Shown here one piece after another: positions 20,900 through 29,863 of a DNA stretch of 35,220 nt. Where the stretch lies: NCBI GenBank assembly GCA_934352055.1, contig CAKRJY010000015.1, forward strand, positions 1 through 35,220, written 5' to 3'. This DNA is from an uncultured Lachnospiraceae bacterium (GTDB lineage: Bacteria > Bacillota > Clostridia > Lachnospirales > Lachnospiraceae). Position numbers and translations under genes: made by a program. The notes under the pieces are model-generated. The model saw only the letters and a program-made list of their open reading frames with translations, did no database searches and was not told the origin of the DNA. Every line of letters starts with the position of its first letter. Within the stretch, counting starts at the first letter, position 1.

Positions 20900-23800
20900 A
20901 TGGAGAAAAACAGAATACGTCCAGTTAAAGCTGGAAAAAGCATGCGTATGAGTTACTCGAGACAAAAAGAGGTATTGGAGATGCCTAACCTGATTGAGAT
21001 CCAGAGAGATTCTTATCAGTGGTTCCTTGATGAGGGGTTAAAGGAAGTCTTTGCCGATATCTCTCCGATCGCAGATTACAGCGGTCAGCTCAGCTTGGAG
21101 TTTGTTGATTTTACATTATGCAAAGATGATGTAAAATATACAATTCCACAGTGCAAGGAAAGAGATGCGACATATGCTGCTCCTTTGAAGGTAAAGGTTC
21201 GTCTTTACAACAAAGAGACTGACGAGATCAATGAACATGAGATCTTTATGGGAGATCTTCCTTTGATGACGGAGACAGGTACATTCGTAATCAATGGTGC
21301 AGAACGTGTTATCGTCAGCCAGTTGGTTCGTTCCCCAGGAATCTATTATGCAATCGGACACGACAAGGTTGGTAAGGAGCTGTATTCTTGTACAGTAATT
21401 CCAAACCGTGGTGCATGGCTCGAGTATGAGACAGATTCTAATGACGTTTTCTATGTTCGTGTTGATAGAACCAGAAAAGTTCCGATTTCTGTATTGATTC
21501 GTGCATTGGGAGTTGGTACAAACCAGCAGATTATTGATTTGTTTGGTGAGGAACCAAAGCTTCTTGCTTCTTTTGCAAAGGATCCTGCTATTACAGAAAA
21601 GGAACCAAATGGTAGTTACGAAGGTGGTCTTCTTGAACTTTATCGTAAGATTCGTCCGGGTGAACCACTTACTGTTGAGAGTGCAGAAAGCTTAATCAGC
21701 GCCATGTTCTTTGATCCAAGACGTTATGATCTTGCAAAGGTTGGACGCTATAAATTCAATAAAAAACTTGCCTTACGTAATCGTATTAGCGGTAAAGTAT
21801 TGGCAGAAGATGTTGTGGATGAGACAACAGGAGAAATTCTCGCTGAAGCTGGTAAGGTTGTAAATCGTGAATTAGCAGATGCAATCCAGAATGCAGCCGT
21901 TCCATATGTATGGGTTCAGGGAGAAGAAAGAAATGTCAAAGTTCTTTCAAATATGATGGTAGATATCAACGGTTATGTTGATTTTGATACAAAGGATCTT
22001 GGGGTAAACGAGCTCGTTTACTATCCGGTATTAGCACAGATTCTGGAAGAAAATGACACAGCAGAAGATATCGCTGATGCAATCAAGAAGAATATCCATG
22101 ATCTGATTCCAAAGCATATTACCAGAGAAGATATTTTTGCATCCATCAACTACAACATGCATTTGGAATATGGTGTTGGTCATGAAGATGATATCGATCA
22201 TTTGGGCAATCGTCGTATCCGTGCGGTTGGTGAATTGCTGCAGAACCAGTATCGTATCGGTCTTTCCCGTATGGAAAGAGTTGTACGTGAACGTATGACG
22301 ACACAGGACTTGGAGGGTATTTCTCCACAAAGTCTGATTAATATTAAGCCTGTAACAGCAGCTGTGAAAGAATTCTTTGGTTCTTCTCAGTTGTCACAGT
22401 TCATGGATCAGAACAACCCTCTTGGTGAGTTGACGCATAAGAGACGTTTATCAGCACTTGGACCAGGTGGTTTGTCAAGAGATCGTGCCGGATTTGAGGT
22501 TCGAGATGTACACTATTCTCATTATGGAAGAATGTGTCCTATTGAGACTCCTGAAGGACCAAACATCGGTTTGATCAACTCTTTGGCTAGTTATGCTCGC
22601 ATCAATGAGTATGGATTTATTGAGGCACCATATCGTAAGATTGATAAGACGGATCCAAAGAATCCACGTGTTACCGATGAAGTTGTTTATATGACAGCAG
22701 ATGAAGAAGATAATTACCATGTAGCGCAGGCGAACGAAAAATTAGATGAGCAGGGATACTTTGTACGTAATTCTGTATCTGGTCGTTTCCTTGATGAGAC
22801 ACAGGAATATGATAAGAGCATGTTTGATTATATGGATGTGTCTCCTAAGATGGTATTCTCAGTCGCTACAGCATTGATTCCATTCTTGCAGAATGACGAT
22901 GCTAACCGTGCGCTGATGGGATCCAACATGCAGCGTCAGGCAGTTCCACTTCTTACAACAGAAGCTCCTGTTGTTGGAACCGGTATGGAACCAAAGGCCG
23001 CAGTCGATTCAGGTGTCTGTGTTGTCGCAAAACACGCAGGTGTAGTGGAACGTTCTGAGTCTAATCGCATTATCATCCGTACAGAGGATGGTGAAAAGGA
23101 TGAGTATATCCTTACAAAATTCTCTCGAAGCAACCAGTCTAACTGCTATAACCAGAGACCGATTGTGTTCAAGGGAGATCATGTAGAAAAGGGAGAAGTG
23201 ATTGCAGATGGTCCTTCTACCGCACAGGGAGAACTTGCACTTGGAAAGAACCCATTGATTGGTTTTATGACATGGGAAGGTTACAACTACGAGGATGCGG
23301 TTCTTTTATCAGAAAGATTAGTACAGGATGATGTTTATACATCCATCCATATGGAAGAATACGAAGTAGAAGCACGTGATACCAAGTTAGGACCAGAAGA
23401 AATCACAAGAGATGTTCCTGGTGTTGGTGATGATGCACTCAAAGATTTGGACGAGAATGGTATCATCCGTATTGGTGCAGAAGTTCGTGCCGGAGATATT
23501 TTGGTTGGTAAAGTAACACCAAAGGGTGAAACAGAACTGACTGCTGAAGAAAGACTGCTTCGTGCAATCTTTGGTGAAAAAGCAAGAGAAGTACGTGATA
23601 CCTCTTTGAAGGTGCCACATGGTGAATACGGTATTATTGTAGATGCTAAGGTATTTACACGTGAAAACGGTGATGAGTTATCACCAGGAGTAAACAAGGC
23701 GGTTCGTATCTATATCGCACAGAAGAGAAAGATTTCTGTTGGTGATAAGATGGCTGGTCGTCATGGTAACAAGGGTGTTGTTTCCCGCGTGCTTCCAGTA

Positions 23801-24778
23801 GAAGATATGCCATTCTTACCGAATGGTCGTCCTTTGGATATTGTTCTTAACCCATTGGGTGTACCTTCACGTATGAATATTGGTCAGGTGCTTGAGATTC
23901 ACTTGAGTCTTGCTGCAAGAGCACTTGGATTTAACATCGAAACACCAGTATTTGATGGCGCAAAGGAAATTGATATTCAGGATACTTTGGAACTTTCCAA
24001 CGACTATGTAAATATGGATTGGGATGCTTTCGAAGCAAAATATAAAGACCAGTTGTGTGAAGATGTTATGCAGTATTTATCTGATAACAGAGCACACAGA
24101 GAACTGTGGAAGGGTGTTAAGTTAGGCCGCGATGGTAAGGTTCAGCTGCGTGATGGTCGTACCGGTGAAGAATTCGATTCCCCAGTAACCATTGGACACA
24201 TGCATTATCTGAAGCTGCACCACCTGGTAGACGATAAGATCCATGCACGTTCTACGGGTCCTTACTCACTCGTAACACAGCAGCCACTTGGTGGTAAAGC
24301 ACAGTTCGGTGGACAGCGTTTCGGAGAAATGGAAGTTTGGGCACTCGAGGCTTATGGTGCTTCTTATACATTGCAGGAAATCCTGACAATGAAATCCGAT
24401 GATGTTGTTGGACGTGTTAAGACATACGAAGCAATTATTAAGGGTGAAAATATCCCTGAACCGGGTATTCCGGAGTCATTCAAGGTACTCCTCAAGGAAT
24501 TACAGTCTCTGGGTCTGGATGTCAAAGTCTTAGACGAAGACAGAAACGAAGTTCAGTTGATGGAAACCAGCGAATATGGCAATACAGATATCAATGCTAT
24601 TATTGCCGGAGATAAGAATTTCGCATTTGAAAGCAACGAATCCTTTGCAAAGAGTGGATTCACAAAGCAGGAATTCGATGCAGACAGCGAAGAATTAGTT
24701 AACATTGAAGATGAAGAAGAACCGGATATCGATGTTTTTTCTGACGACTTCGATGGAGACGATCTTGGCGACGAATAG
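20900..24778 (+). CDS. DNA-directed RNA polymerase subunit beta
   Basis: This 1292-residue protein is full length. I place the start at the ATG at 20900 (MEKNRIRPV), preceded by GAGAGGTG; an in-frame extension to 20822 would start within the leader. The rifampicin pocket ('SSQLSQFMDQNNPLGELTHKRRLSALGPGGLSRDRAG', about 500-540) has the wild-type Gln, Asp, His, Arg and Ser at the usual resistance positions. 'KMAGRHGNKGVVS' and the C-terminal 'GGKAQFGGQRFGEMEVWALEAYGA' are the catalytic-core and beta'-contacting motifs. The acidic tail (about 1265-1292) is common in Clostridia. rpoC follows 18 bp later, so the two large subunits are made together. Confidence 0.98.
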   Translation: MEKNRIRPVKAGKSMRMSYSRQKEVLEMPNLIEIQRDSYQWFLDEGLKEVFADISPIADYSGQLSLEFVDFTLCKDDVKYTIPQCKERDATYAAPLKVKVRLYNKETDEINEHEIFMGDLPLMTETGTFVINGAERVIVSQLVRSPGIYYAIGHDKVGKELYSCTVIPNRGAWLEYETDSNDVFYVRVDRTRKVPISVLIRALGVGTNQQIIDLFGEEPKLLASFAKDPAITEKEPNGSYEGGLLELYRKIRPGEPLTVESAESLISAMFFDPRRYDLAKVGRYKFNKKLALRNRISGKVLAEDVVDETTGEILAEAGKVVNRELADAIQNAAVPYVWVQGEERNVKVLSNMMVDINGYVDFDTKDLGVNELVYYPVLAQILEENDTAEDIADAIKKNIHDLIPKHITREDIFASINYNMHLEYGVGHEDDIDHLGNRRIRAVGELLQNQYRIGLSRMERVVRERMTTQDLEGISPQSLINIKPVTAAVKEFFGSSQLSQFMDQNNPLGELTHKRRLSALGPGGLSRDRAGFEVRDVHYSHYGRMCPIETPEGPNIGLINSLASYARINEYGFIEAPYRKIDKTDPKNPRVTDEVVYMTADEEDNYHVAQANEKLDEQGYFVRNSVSGRFLDETQEYDKSMFDYMDVSPKMVFSVATALIPFLQNDDANRALMGSNMQRQAVPLLTTEAPVVGTGMEPKAAVDSGVCVVAKHAGVVERSESNRIIIRTEDGEKDEYILTKFSRSNQSNCYNQRPIVFKGDHVEKGEVIADGPSTAQGELALGKNPLIGFMTWEGYNYEDAVLLSERLVQDDVYTSIHMEEYEVEARDTKLGPEEITRDVPGVGDDALKDLDENGIIRIGAEVRAGDILVGKVTPKGETELTAEERLLRAIFGEKAREVRDTSLKVPHGEYGIIVDAKVFTRENGDELSPGVNKAVRIYIAQKRKISVGDKMAGRHGNKGVVSRVLPVEDMPFLPNGRPLDIVLNPLGVPSRMNIGQVLEIHLSLAARALGFNIETPVFDGAKEIDIQDTLELSNDYVNMDWDAFEAKYKDQLCEDVMQYLSDNRAHRELWKGVKLGRDGKVQLRDGRTGEEFDSPVTIGHMHYLKLHHLVDDKIHARSTGPYSLVTQQPLGGKAQFGGQRFGEMEVWALEAYGASYTLQEILTMKSDDVVGRVKTYEAIIKGENIPEPGIPESFKVLLKELQSLGLDVKVLDEDRNEVQLMETSEYGNTDINAIIAGDKNFAFESNESFAKSGFTKQEFDADSEELVNIEDEEEPDIDVFSDDFDGDDLGDE

Positions 24779-24796
24779 TAAGAAGGGAGATTAGCA

Positions 24797-27700
24797 ATGC
24801 CAGAAGCAATGAATAAAGAAGCAACAAATCAGCCAATAGAATTTGATGCAATTCAGATTGGCTTGGCATCACCGGAAAAGATCAGAGAATGGTCTAGAGG
24901 CGAAGTGAAAAAGCCTGAGACAATCAACTACAGAACATTAAAACCAGAGAAGGATGGTTTGTTCTGTGAAAAGATCTTTGGACCGAGCAAGGACTGGGAA
25001 TGTCATTGTGGAAAATATAAAAAGATTCGCTATAAAGGCGTAGTCTGCGACCGTTGTGGTGTTGAAATCACAAAGGCAAGTGTTCGTAGAGAGCGTATGG
25101 GACATATCGAACTGGCAGCTCCTGTATCTCATATTTGGTACTTCAAGGGTATCCCATCTCGTATGGGACTTATCCTTGACTTGTCACCAAGAACACTCGA
25201 AAAGGTGTTGTATTTTGCATCTTACATCGTACTTGATGCAGGAGAGACACCTCTTATGTACAAACAGGTATTGTCTGAGCAGGAATATCAGGATGCGAGA
25301 GAGCAGTACGGCTCTGGCTTTAAGGTAGGTATGGGTGCGGAAGCAATCCAGACACTGCTTCGCGATATTGATTTGGAAAAAGACGCTGCAGAGCTCAAAG
25401 CAGATCTCAAGACTGCTACAGGTCAGAAGCGTGCAAGAGTAATCAAGAGATTAGAGGTTGTAGAGGCATTCCGCGAGTCTGGTAATAAGCCAGAATGGAT
25501 GATTATGACAGTTATCCCGGTAATTCCTCCAGATCTTCGCCCAATGGTACAGCTTGATGGTGGACGTTTTGCGACATCTGATTTGAACGATCTGTATCGT
25601 CGTATCATCAACCGAAACAATCGTTTGAGAAGATTGTTGGAATTAGGCGCACCAGATATCATCGTTCGTAACGAAAAGCGTATGTTACAGGAAGCTGTTG
25701 ACGGATTGATTGATAATGGTAGAAGAGGCCGTCCGGTAACTGGACCTGGTAACAGAGCACTGAAGTCCCTTTCTGACATGTTAAAGGGTAAATCAGGACG
25801 TTTCCGTCAGAACTTGTTAGGAAAGCGTGTTGACTATTCAGGACGTTCCGTTATCGTCGTAGGACCAGAACTTAAGATTTATCAGTGTGGTTTGCCAAAA
25901 GAGATGGCAATCGAATTGTTTAAGCCATTCGTTATGAAAGAATTGGTTGCAAACGGAACTGCACATAATATTAAGAGTGCTAAGAAGATGGTAGAGAAGT
26001 TACAGACAGAAGTCTGGGATGTTCTTGAAGAAGTAATCAAAGAGCATCCGGTTATGTTAAACCGTGCTCCTACTCTGCATAGACTTGGTATCCAGGCATT
26101 TGAGCCAATCCTTGTAGAAGGTAAGGCAATCAAGTTACATCCACTTGTATGTACAGCATTTAATGCCGATTTCGATGGAGACCAGATGGCTGTGCATCTT
26201 CCACTTACAGCAGAAGCGCAGGCTGAGTGCCGCTTCATGTTATTGTCACCAAACAACTTGTTGAAGCCATCAGATGGTGGTCCTGTAGCCGTTCCTTCAC
26301 AGGATATGGTACTTGGTATTTACTATCTGACCATGGATCGTTTGGCAGATCATTCTCAAGAAGAAGGTATTACAACTGTTTCTGACAAGGCATATACCGA
26401 TGTAGAAGATATTAAGGCTGATATCGATGCAAATGCAATCGATATTGATGATATGATTCATTTTGAAGATGTAACAGATGGAAATCGTCATGTGATTTGT
26501 AAGCCGAGAGATATTTTGGGATATTACTTCCCAAGCGGAAATCAGGCATTGCTTGCATATGAAAACAAAGAGATTACATTGCATCAGGCTATTTATGTGC
26601 ACAAGACAGTTACATTAGCAGATGGAACTGTTGTATCAGGTAATGTAAAGACTACATTGGGACGTTTGATCTTTAACGAGATCATTCCTCAGGATTTGGG
26701 ATTTGTAGATCGTAGCAATCCAGAAAATGCACTTCGTTATGAAATTGAATTCCATGTAGGTAAAAAGGGACTGAAGCAGATTCTTGAAAAAGTTATCAAT
26801 ACACATGGAGCAACAAAGACTGCAGAAGTATTGGATGAAATCAAGGCAATGGGTTATAAATACTCTACAAGAGCTGCTATGACCGTTTCCATTTCCGATA
26901 TGACCGTACCGCCACAGAAACCACAGATGATTGCGGATACAGAAAAGACGGTAGATCGTATTACAATGAAATATAAGAGAGGTCTTTTGACAGAAGAAGA
27001 ACGTTACAGAGACGTTGTTGAAACTTGGAAAAAGACGGATGATGAGTTGACAGAGGCGCTGCTTTCCGGATTGGATAAGTATAACAACATCTTTATGATG
27101 GCTGATTCCGGAGCCCGTGGTTCTGATAAACAGATCAAACAGCTTGCCGGTATGCGTGGTTTGATGGCAGATACAACCGGTCGTACCATCGAACTTCCAA
27201 TCAAGTCAAACTTCCGTGAAGGTCTGGACGTATTGGAGTACTTCATGTCAGCGCATGGAGCTCGAAAAGGTATGTCCGATACGGCTCTTCGTACCGCCGA
27301 TTCCGGATATTTGACCAGACGTATGGTTGACGTATCTCAGGAACTGATCGTTCGCGAATCAGATTGTAATGCAGGTAAGAACCGTGAAATTCCAGGTACT
27401 TACATCACAGCATTCATGGATGGACGTGAAGAAATCGAAAGCTTGGAAGAACGTATTACAGGCAGATTTGCTTGTGAGACAATCTGCGATGCCGAGGGCA
27501 ATGTGATTGTAAAAGCAAATCACATGATTACACCAAAGCGTGCGCATGATATTGTGACAATTGGTGTTGATGCAGAAGGCAAGGAAATCACAAAGGTTAA
27601 GATTCGTAACATTCTTACCTGCCGTTCACACGTTGGTGTTTGTGCTAAGTGTTATGGTGCTAACATGGCAACAGGTCAGGCAGTACAGGTTGGTGAAGCA

Positions 27701-28612
27701 ATTGGTATTATTGCAGCACAGTCAATCGGTGAGCCTGGTACACAGCTTACCATGAGAACCTTCCATAGTGGTGGTGTAGCCGGAAACGATATTACACAAG
27801 GTCTTCCTCGTGTCGAAGAATTGTTTGAGGCAAGAAAGCCTAAGGGTCTTGCAATTATCACAGAATTTAGTGGTACAGCAGAGATCAAGGATACAAAGAA
27901 GAAGCGTGAAGTTATCGTTACCAATAGAGAAACCGGAGAAAGCAAAGCTTATTTGATTCCTTATGGTTCACGAATCAAGATTACGGACGGACAGGAACTT
28001 GAAGCAGGTGATGAACTTACCGAAGGTTCTATCAATCCACATGATCTGTTAAAGATCAAGGGCGTTCGTGCGGTTCAGGATTACATGCTGCAGGAAGTAC
28101 AGCGCGTATATCGCTTACAGGGTGTAGAAATCAGTGATAAGCATATCGAAGTTATCGTTCGTCAGATGTTGAAGAAGATTCGCATCGAAAACAATGGTGA
28201 CTCAGAATTCTTACCGGGAACACTTGTTGATGTTCTTGATTTTGAAGAGATGAATGAGAAGCTTGCAGAAGAAGGCAAGGAAGTAGCAGAAGGTAAGCAG
28301 GTGCTTCTTGGTATTACAAAGGCATCTCTTGCAACAAATTCATTCTTATCAGCAGCATCATTCCAGGAGACAACGAAGGTATTGACCGAAGCTGCAATCA
28401 AGGGCAAGATTGATCCATTGATTGGTCTGAAGGAAAATGTAATCCTTGGTAAGCTGATTCCAGCCGGAACAGGTATGAAACGTTATGGCGATATCAAGTT
28501 GAATACAGATTACAATGAGGAAATCGAAGAACAGACAGAGGATATCACAGAAGTTTATGAGGAATCATCTGATGTAGAAGCAGAAACAGAAGATACCGTT
28601 TCTATCGACTAA
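24797..28612 (+). CDS. DNA-directed RNA polymerase subunit beta'
   Basis: This 1271-residue protein has the N-terminal zinc ribbon 'CHCGKYKKIRYKGVVCDRCGVE' (about 74-95) and the active-site magnesium motif 'NADFDGDQMAVH' (about 455-466). The trigger-loop/bridge-helix region has 'ADSGARGSDKQIKQLAGMRGLM' and 'RTADSGYLTRRMVDVSQ', and the second zinc site is 'CRSHVGVCAKCYG'. The C-terminus is acidic. The ATG at 24797 follows AGAAGGGAG. No large insertions or truncations are apparent. Confidence 0.98.
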   Translation: MPEAMNKEATNQPIEFDAIQIGLASPEKIREWSRGEVKKPETINYRTLKPEKDGLFCEKIFGPSKDWECHCGKYKKIRYKGVVCDRCGVEITKASVRRERMGHIELAAPVSHIWYFKGIPSRMGLILDLSPRTLEKVLYFASYIVLDAGETPLMYKQVLSEQEYQDAREQYGSGFKVGMGAEAIQTLLRDIDLEKDAAELKADLKTATGQKRARVIKRLEVVEAFRESGNKPEWMIMTVIPVIPPDLRPMVQLDGGRFATSDLNDLYRRIINRNNRLRRLLELGAPDIIVRNEKRMLQEAVDGLIDNGRRGRPVTGPGNRALKSLSDMLKGKSGRFRQNLLGKRVDYSGRSVIVVGPELKIYQCGLPKEMAIELFKPFVMKELVANGTAHNIKSAKKMVEKLQTEVWDVLEEVIKEHPVMLNRAPTLHRLGIQAFEPILVEGKAIKLHPLVCTAFNADFDGDQMAVHLPLTAEAQAECRFMLLSPNNLLKPSDGGPVAVPSQDMVLGIYYLTMDRLADHSQEEGITTVSDKAYTDVEDIKADIDANAIDIDDMIHFEDVTDGNRHVICKPRDILGYYFPSGNQALLAYENKEITLHQAIYVHKTVTLADGTVVSGNVKTTLGRLIFNEIIPQDLGFVDRSNPENALRYEIEFHVGKKGLKQILEKVINTHGATKTAEVLDEIKAMGYKYSTRAAMTVSISDMTVPPQKPQMIADTEKTVDRITMKYKRGLLTEEERYRDVVETWKKTDDELTEALLSGLDKYNNIFMMADSGARGSDKQIKQLAGMRGLMADTTGRTIELPIKSNFREGLDVLEYFMSAHGARKGMSDTALRTADSGYLTRRMVDVSQELIVRESDCNAGKNREIPGTYITAFMDGREEIESLEERITGRFACETICDAEGNVIVKANHMITPKRAHDIVTIGVDAEGKEITKVKIRNILTCRSHVGVCAKCYGANMATGQAVQVGEAIGIIAAQSIGEPGTQLTMRTFHSGGVAGNDITQGLPRVEELFEARKPKGLAIITEFSGTAEIKDTKKKREVIVTNRETGESKAYLIPYGSRIKITDGQELEAGDELTEGSINPHDLLKIKGVRAVQDYMLQEVQRVYRLQGVEISDKHIEVIVRQMLKKIRIENNGDSEFLPGTLVDVLDFEEMNEKLAEEGKEVAEGKQVLLGITKASLATNSFLSAASFQETTKVLTEAAIKGKIDPLIGLKENVILGKLIPAGTGMKRYGDIKLNTDYNEEIEEQTEDITEVYEESSDVEAETEDTVSID

Positions 28613-28621
28613 ATCATTTTA

Positions 28622-28678
28622 AGAAAAAGGCATCTTAGGGTATAGAGCAAAAGTTTTATATCCTGGGATGCTTTTTCT
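28622..28678 (+). terminator. Terminator after rpoC
   Basis: GCATC and TTAGGGTATA (28630-28644) pair with TATATCCTGG and GATGC (28657-28671). The flanking A-run and T-run extend the stem, so it could work in both directions. It separates rpoBC from the rpsL promoter. Confidence 0.85.
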
Positions 28679-28692
28679 GTAGAAAAATCCAC

Positions 28693-28721
28693 TTGACAGA
28701 TGACGAGAATGTTTATATAAT
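28693..28721 (+). promoter_or_regulatory. Consensus promoter of rpsL-rpsG-fusA
   Basis: TTGACA (28693-28698) and TATAAT (28716-28721) with a 17-bp spacer match the sigma-A consensus exactly. The leader is about 50 nt. Confidence 0.9.
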
Positions 28722-28779
28722 ATTTTAGCGTGCATAAAACTGTGCACACATATAAACTATACTACAGGAGGTGAAAATA

Positions 28780-29199
28780 ATGCCAACATTTAACCAGTTA
28801 GTAAGAAAGGGACGTCAGACATCTGTAAAGAAGTCTACAGCACCAGCTCTTCAGAGAGGTTACAATTCTCTTAAGAAGAAGCCTACTGAGACATCTTCTC
28901 CACAGAAGCGTGGTGTTTGTACAGCTGTTAAGACTGCAACCCCTAAGAAACCTAACTCAGCGCTGAGAAAGATCGCCAGAGTTCGTCTTTCAAACGGAAT
29001 CGAAGTAACAAGCTACATTCCAGGAGAAGGCCACAACTTGCAGGAGCATAGCGTTGTATTGATTCGTGGTGGTAGAGTAAAGGATTTACCTGGTACTCGT
29101 TATCACGTAATCAGAGGTACACTTGATACAGCAGGTGTAGCTAACAGAAAGCAGGGTCGTTCTAAGTATGGTGCTAAGAGACCAAAGGACGCTAAATAA
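28780..29199 (+). CDS. 30S ribosomal protein S12
   Basis: This 139-residue protein starts at the ATG at 28780 (MPTFNQLVRKGR) after AGGAGGTG. The decoding-centre loops are wild type: 'TATPKKPNSALRKIARVRL' and 'RGGRVKDLPGTRYH' keep the lysines whose substitution gives streptomycin resistance. It is the first gene of the str operon. The L7Ae-like gene often found between rpoC and rpsL in Bacilli is absent. Confidence 0.97.
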   Translation: MPTFNQLVRKGRQTSVKKSTAPALQRGYNSLKKKPTETSSPQKRGVCTAVKTATPKKPNSALRKIARVRLSNGIEVTSYIPGEGHNLQEHSVVLIRGGRVKDLPGTRYHVIRGTLDTAGVANRKQGRSKYGAKRPKDAK

Positions 29200-29240
29200 G
29201 ACCTAGCAAACAATTGTATTTTCACAAAGAAATATGGTTA

Positions 29241-29281
29241 GTGTTGAAATTTATTTTCATTTGTCAGAATAAATTTAGCAC
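29241..29281 (+). promoter_or_regulatory. Hairpin in the rpsL-rpsG spacer, possible S7 control site
   Basis: AAATTTATT (29247-29255) pairs with AATAAATTT (29268-29276), and GTG (29241-29243) with CAC (29279-29281) can close the base. S7 represses str-operon translation by binding the rpsL-rpsG spacer in E. coli. Whether this hairpin does the same is a guess from position. Confidence 0.3.
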
Positions 29282-29347
29282 GAACACATAACATGTGAGT
29301 ACCGTTGAATTAATCGAAAAAATAATATGATTAAGGAGGGAAGTAAC

Positions 29348-29818
29348 GTGCCACGTAAAGGACATACTCAAAAAAGAGACGTTTTGGCGGATCCAATTTA
29401 CAATAGCAAGGTAGTGACAAAGCTTGTCAATAACATCATGTTAGATGGTAAGAAGGGTGTTGCTCAGAAAATTGTATACGGCGCATTTGCCAAAGTAGAA
29501 GAAAAAGCAGGAAAGCCTGCTCTTGAGGTATTTGAAGAAGCCATGAATAATGTTATGCCTGTACTTGAGGTAAAGGCTAGACGTATTGGTGGTGCAACAT
29601 ATCAGGTACCAATCGAAGTAAGACCAGATCGTCGTCAGGCACTCGGACTTCGTTGGTTAACAATGTTCTCTCGTAAGAGAAGCGAAAAGACCATGGAAGA
29701 GAGACTTGCAAACGAGATCTTAGATGCAGCAAACAATACTGGTGCATCTGTTAAGAGAAAAGAAGACATGCACAAGATGGCAGAAGCAAACAAGGCTTTC
29801 GCACACTACAGATTCTAG
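29348..29818 (+). CDS. 30S ribosomal protein S7
   Basis: This 156-residue protein has the family's usual length. The start is the GTG at 29348 (MPRKGHTQKRD), with AAGGAGGGAAG upstream; the earlier in-frame ATG at 29327 precedes that site. Conserved stretches include 'KVVTKLVNNIMLDGKKGVAQKIVYGAF' and 'RRIGGATYQVPIEVRPDRRQALGLRWL'. It nucleates folding of the 3' domain of 16S rRNA. Confidence 0.97.
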   Translation: MPRKGHTQKRDVLADPIYNSKVVTKLVNNIMLDGKKGVAQKIVYGAFAKVEEKAGKPALEVFEEAMNNVMPVLEVKARRIGGATYQVPIEVRPDRRQALGLRWLTMFSRKRSEKTMEERLANEILDAANNTGASVKRKEDMHKMAEANKAFAHYRF

Positions 29819-29863
29819 TAGTTACCTATTACTTGTGTACAATAATATTAGGAGGAAAAAATC

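Noticed and set aside
22370..22500. Possible rifampicin-resistance changes in rpoB
   Set aside because: The classical resistance positions in the 'SQFMDQNNPLGELTHKRRLS' region carry the wild-type residues.
28930..29110. Possible streptomycin-resistance changes in rpsL
   Set aside because: Both key lysines ('TPKKPNSA' and 'GRVKDLPG') are present.
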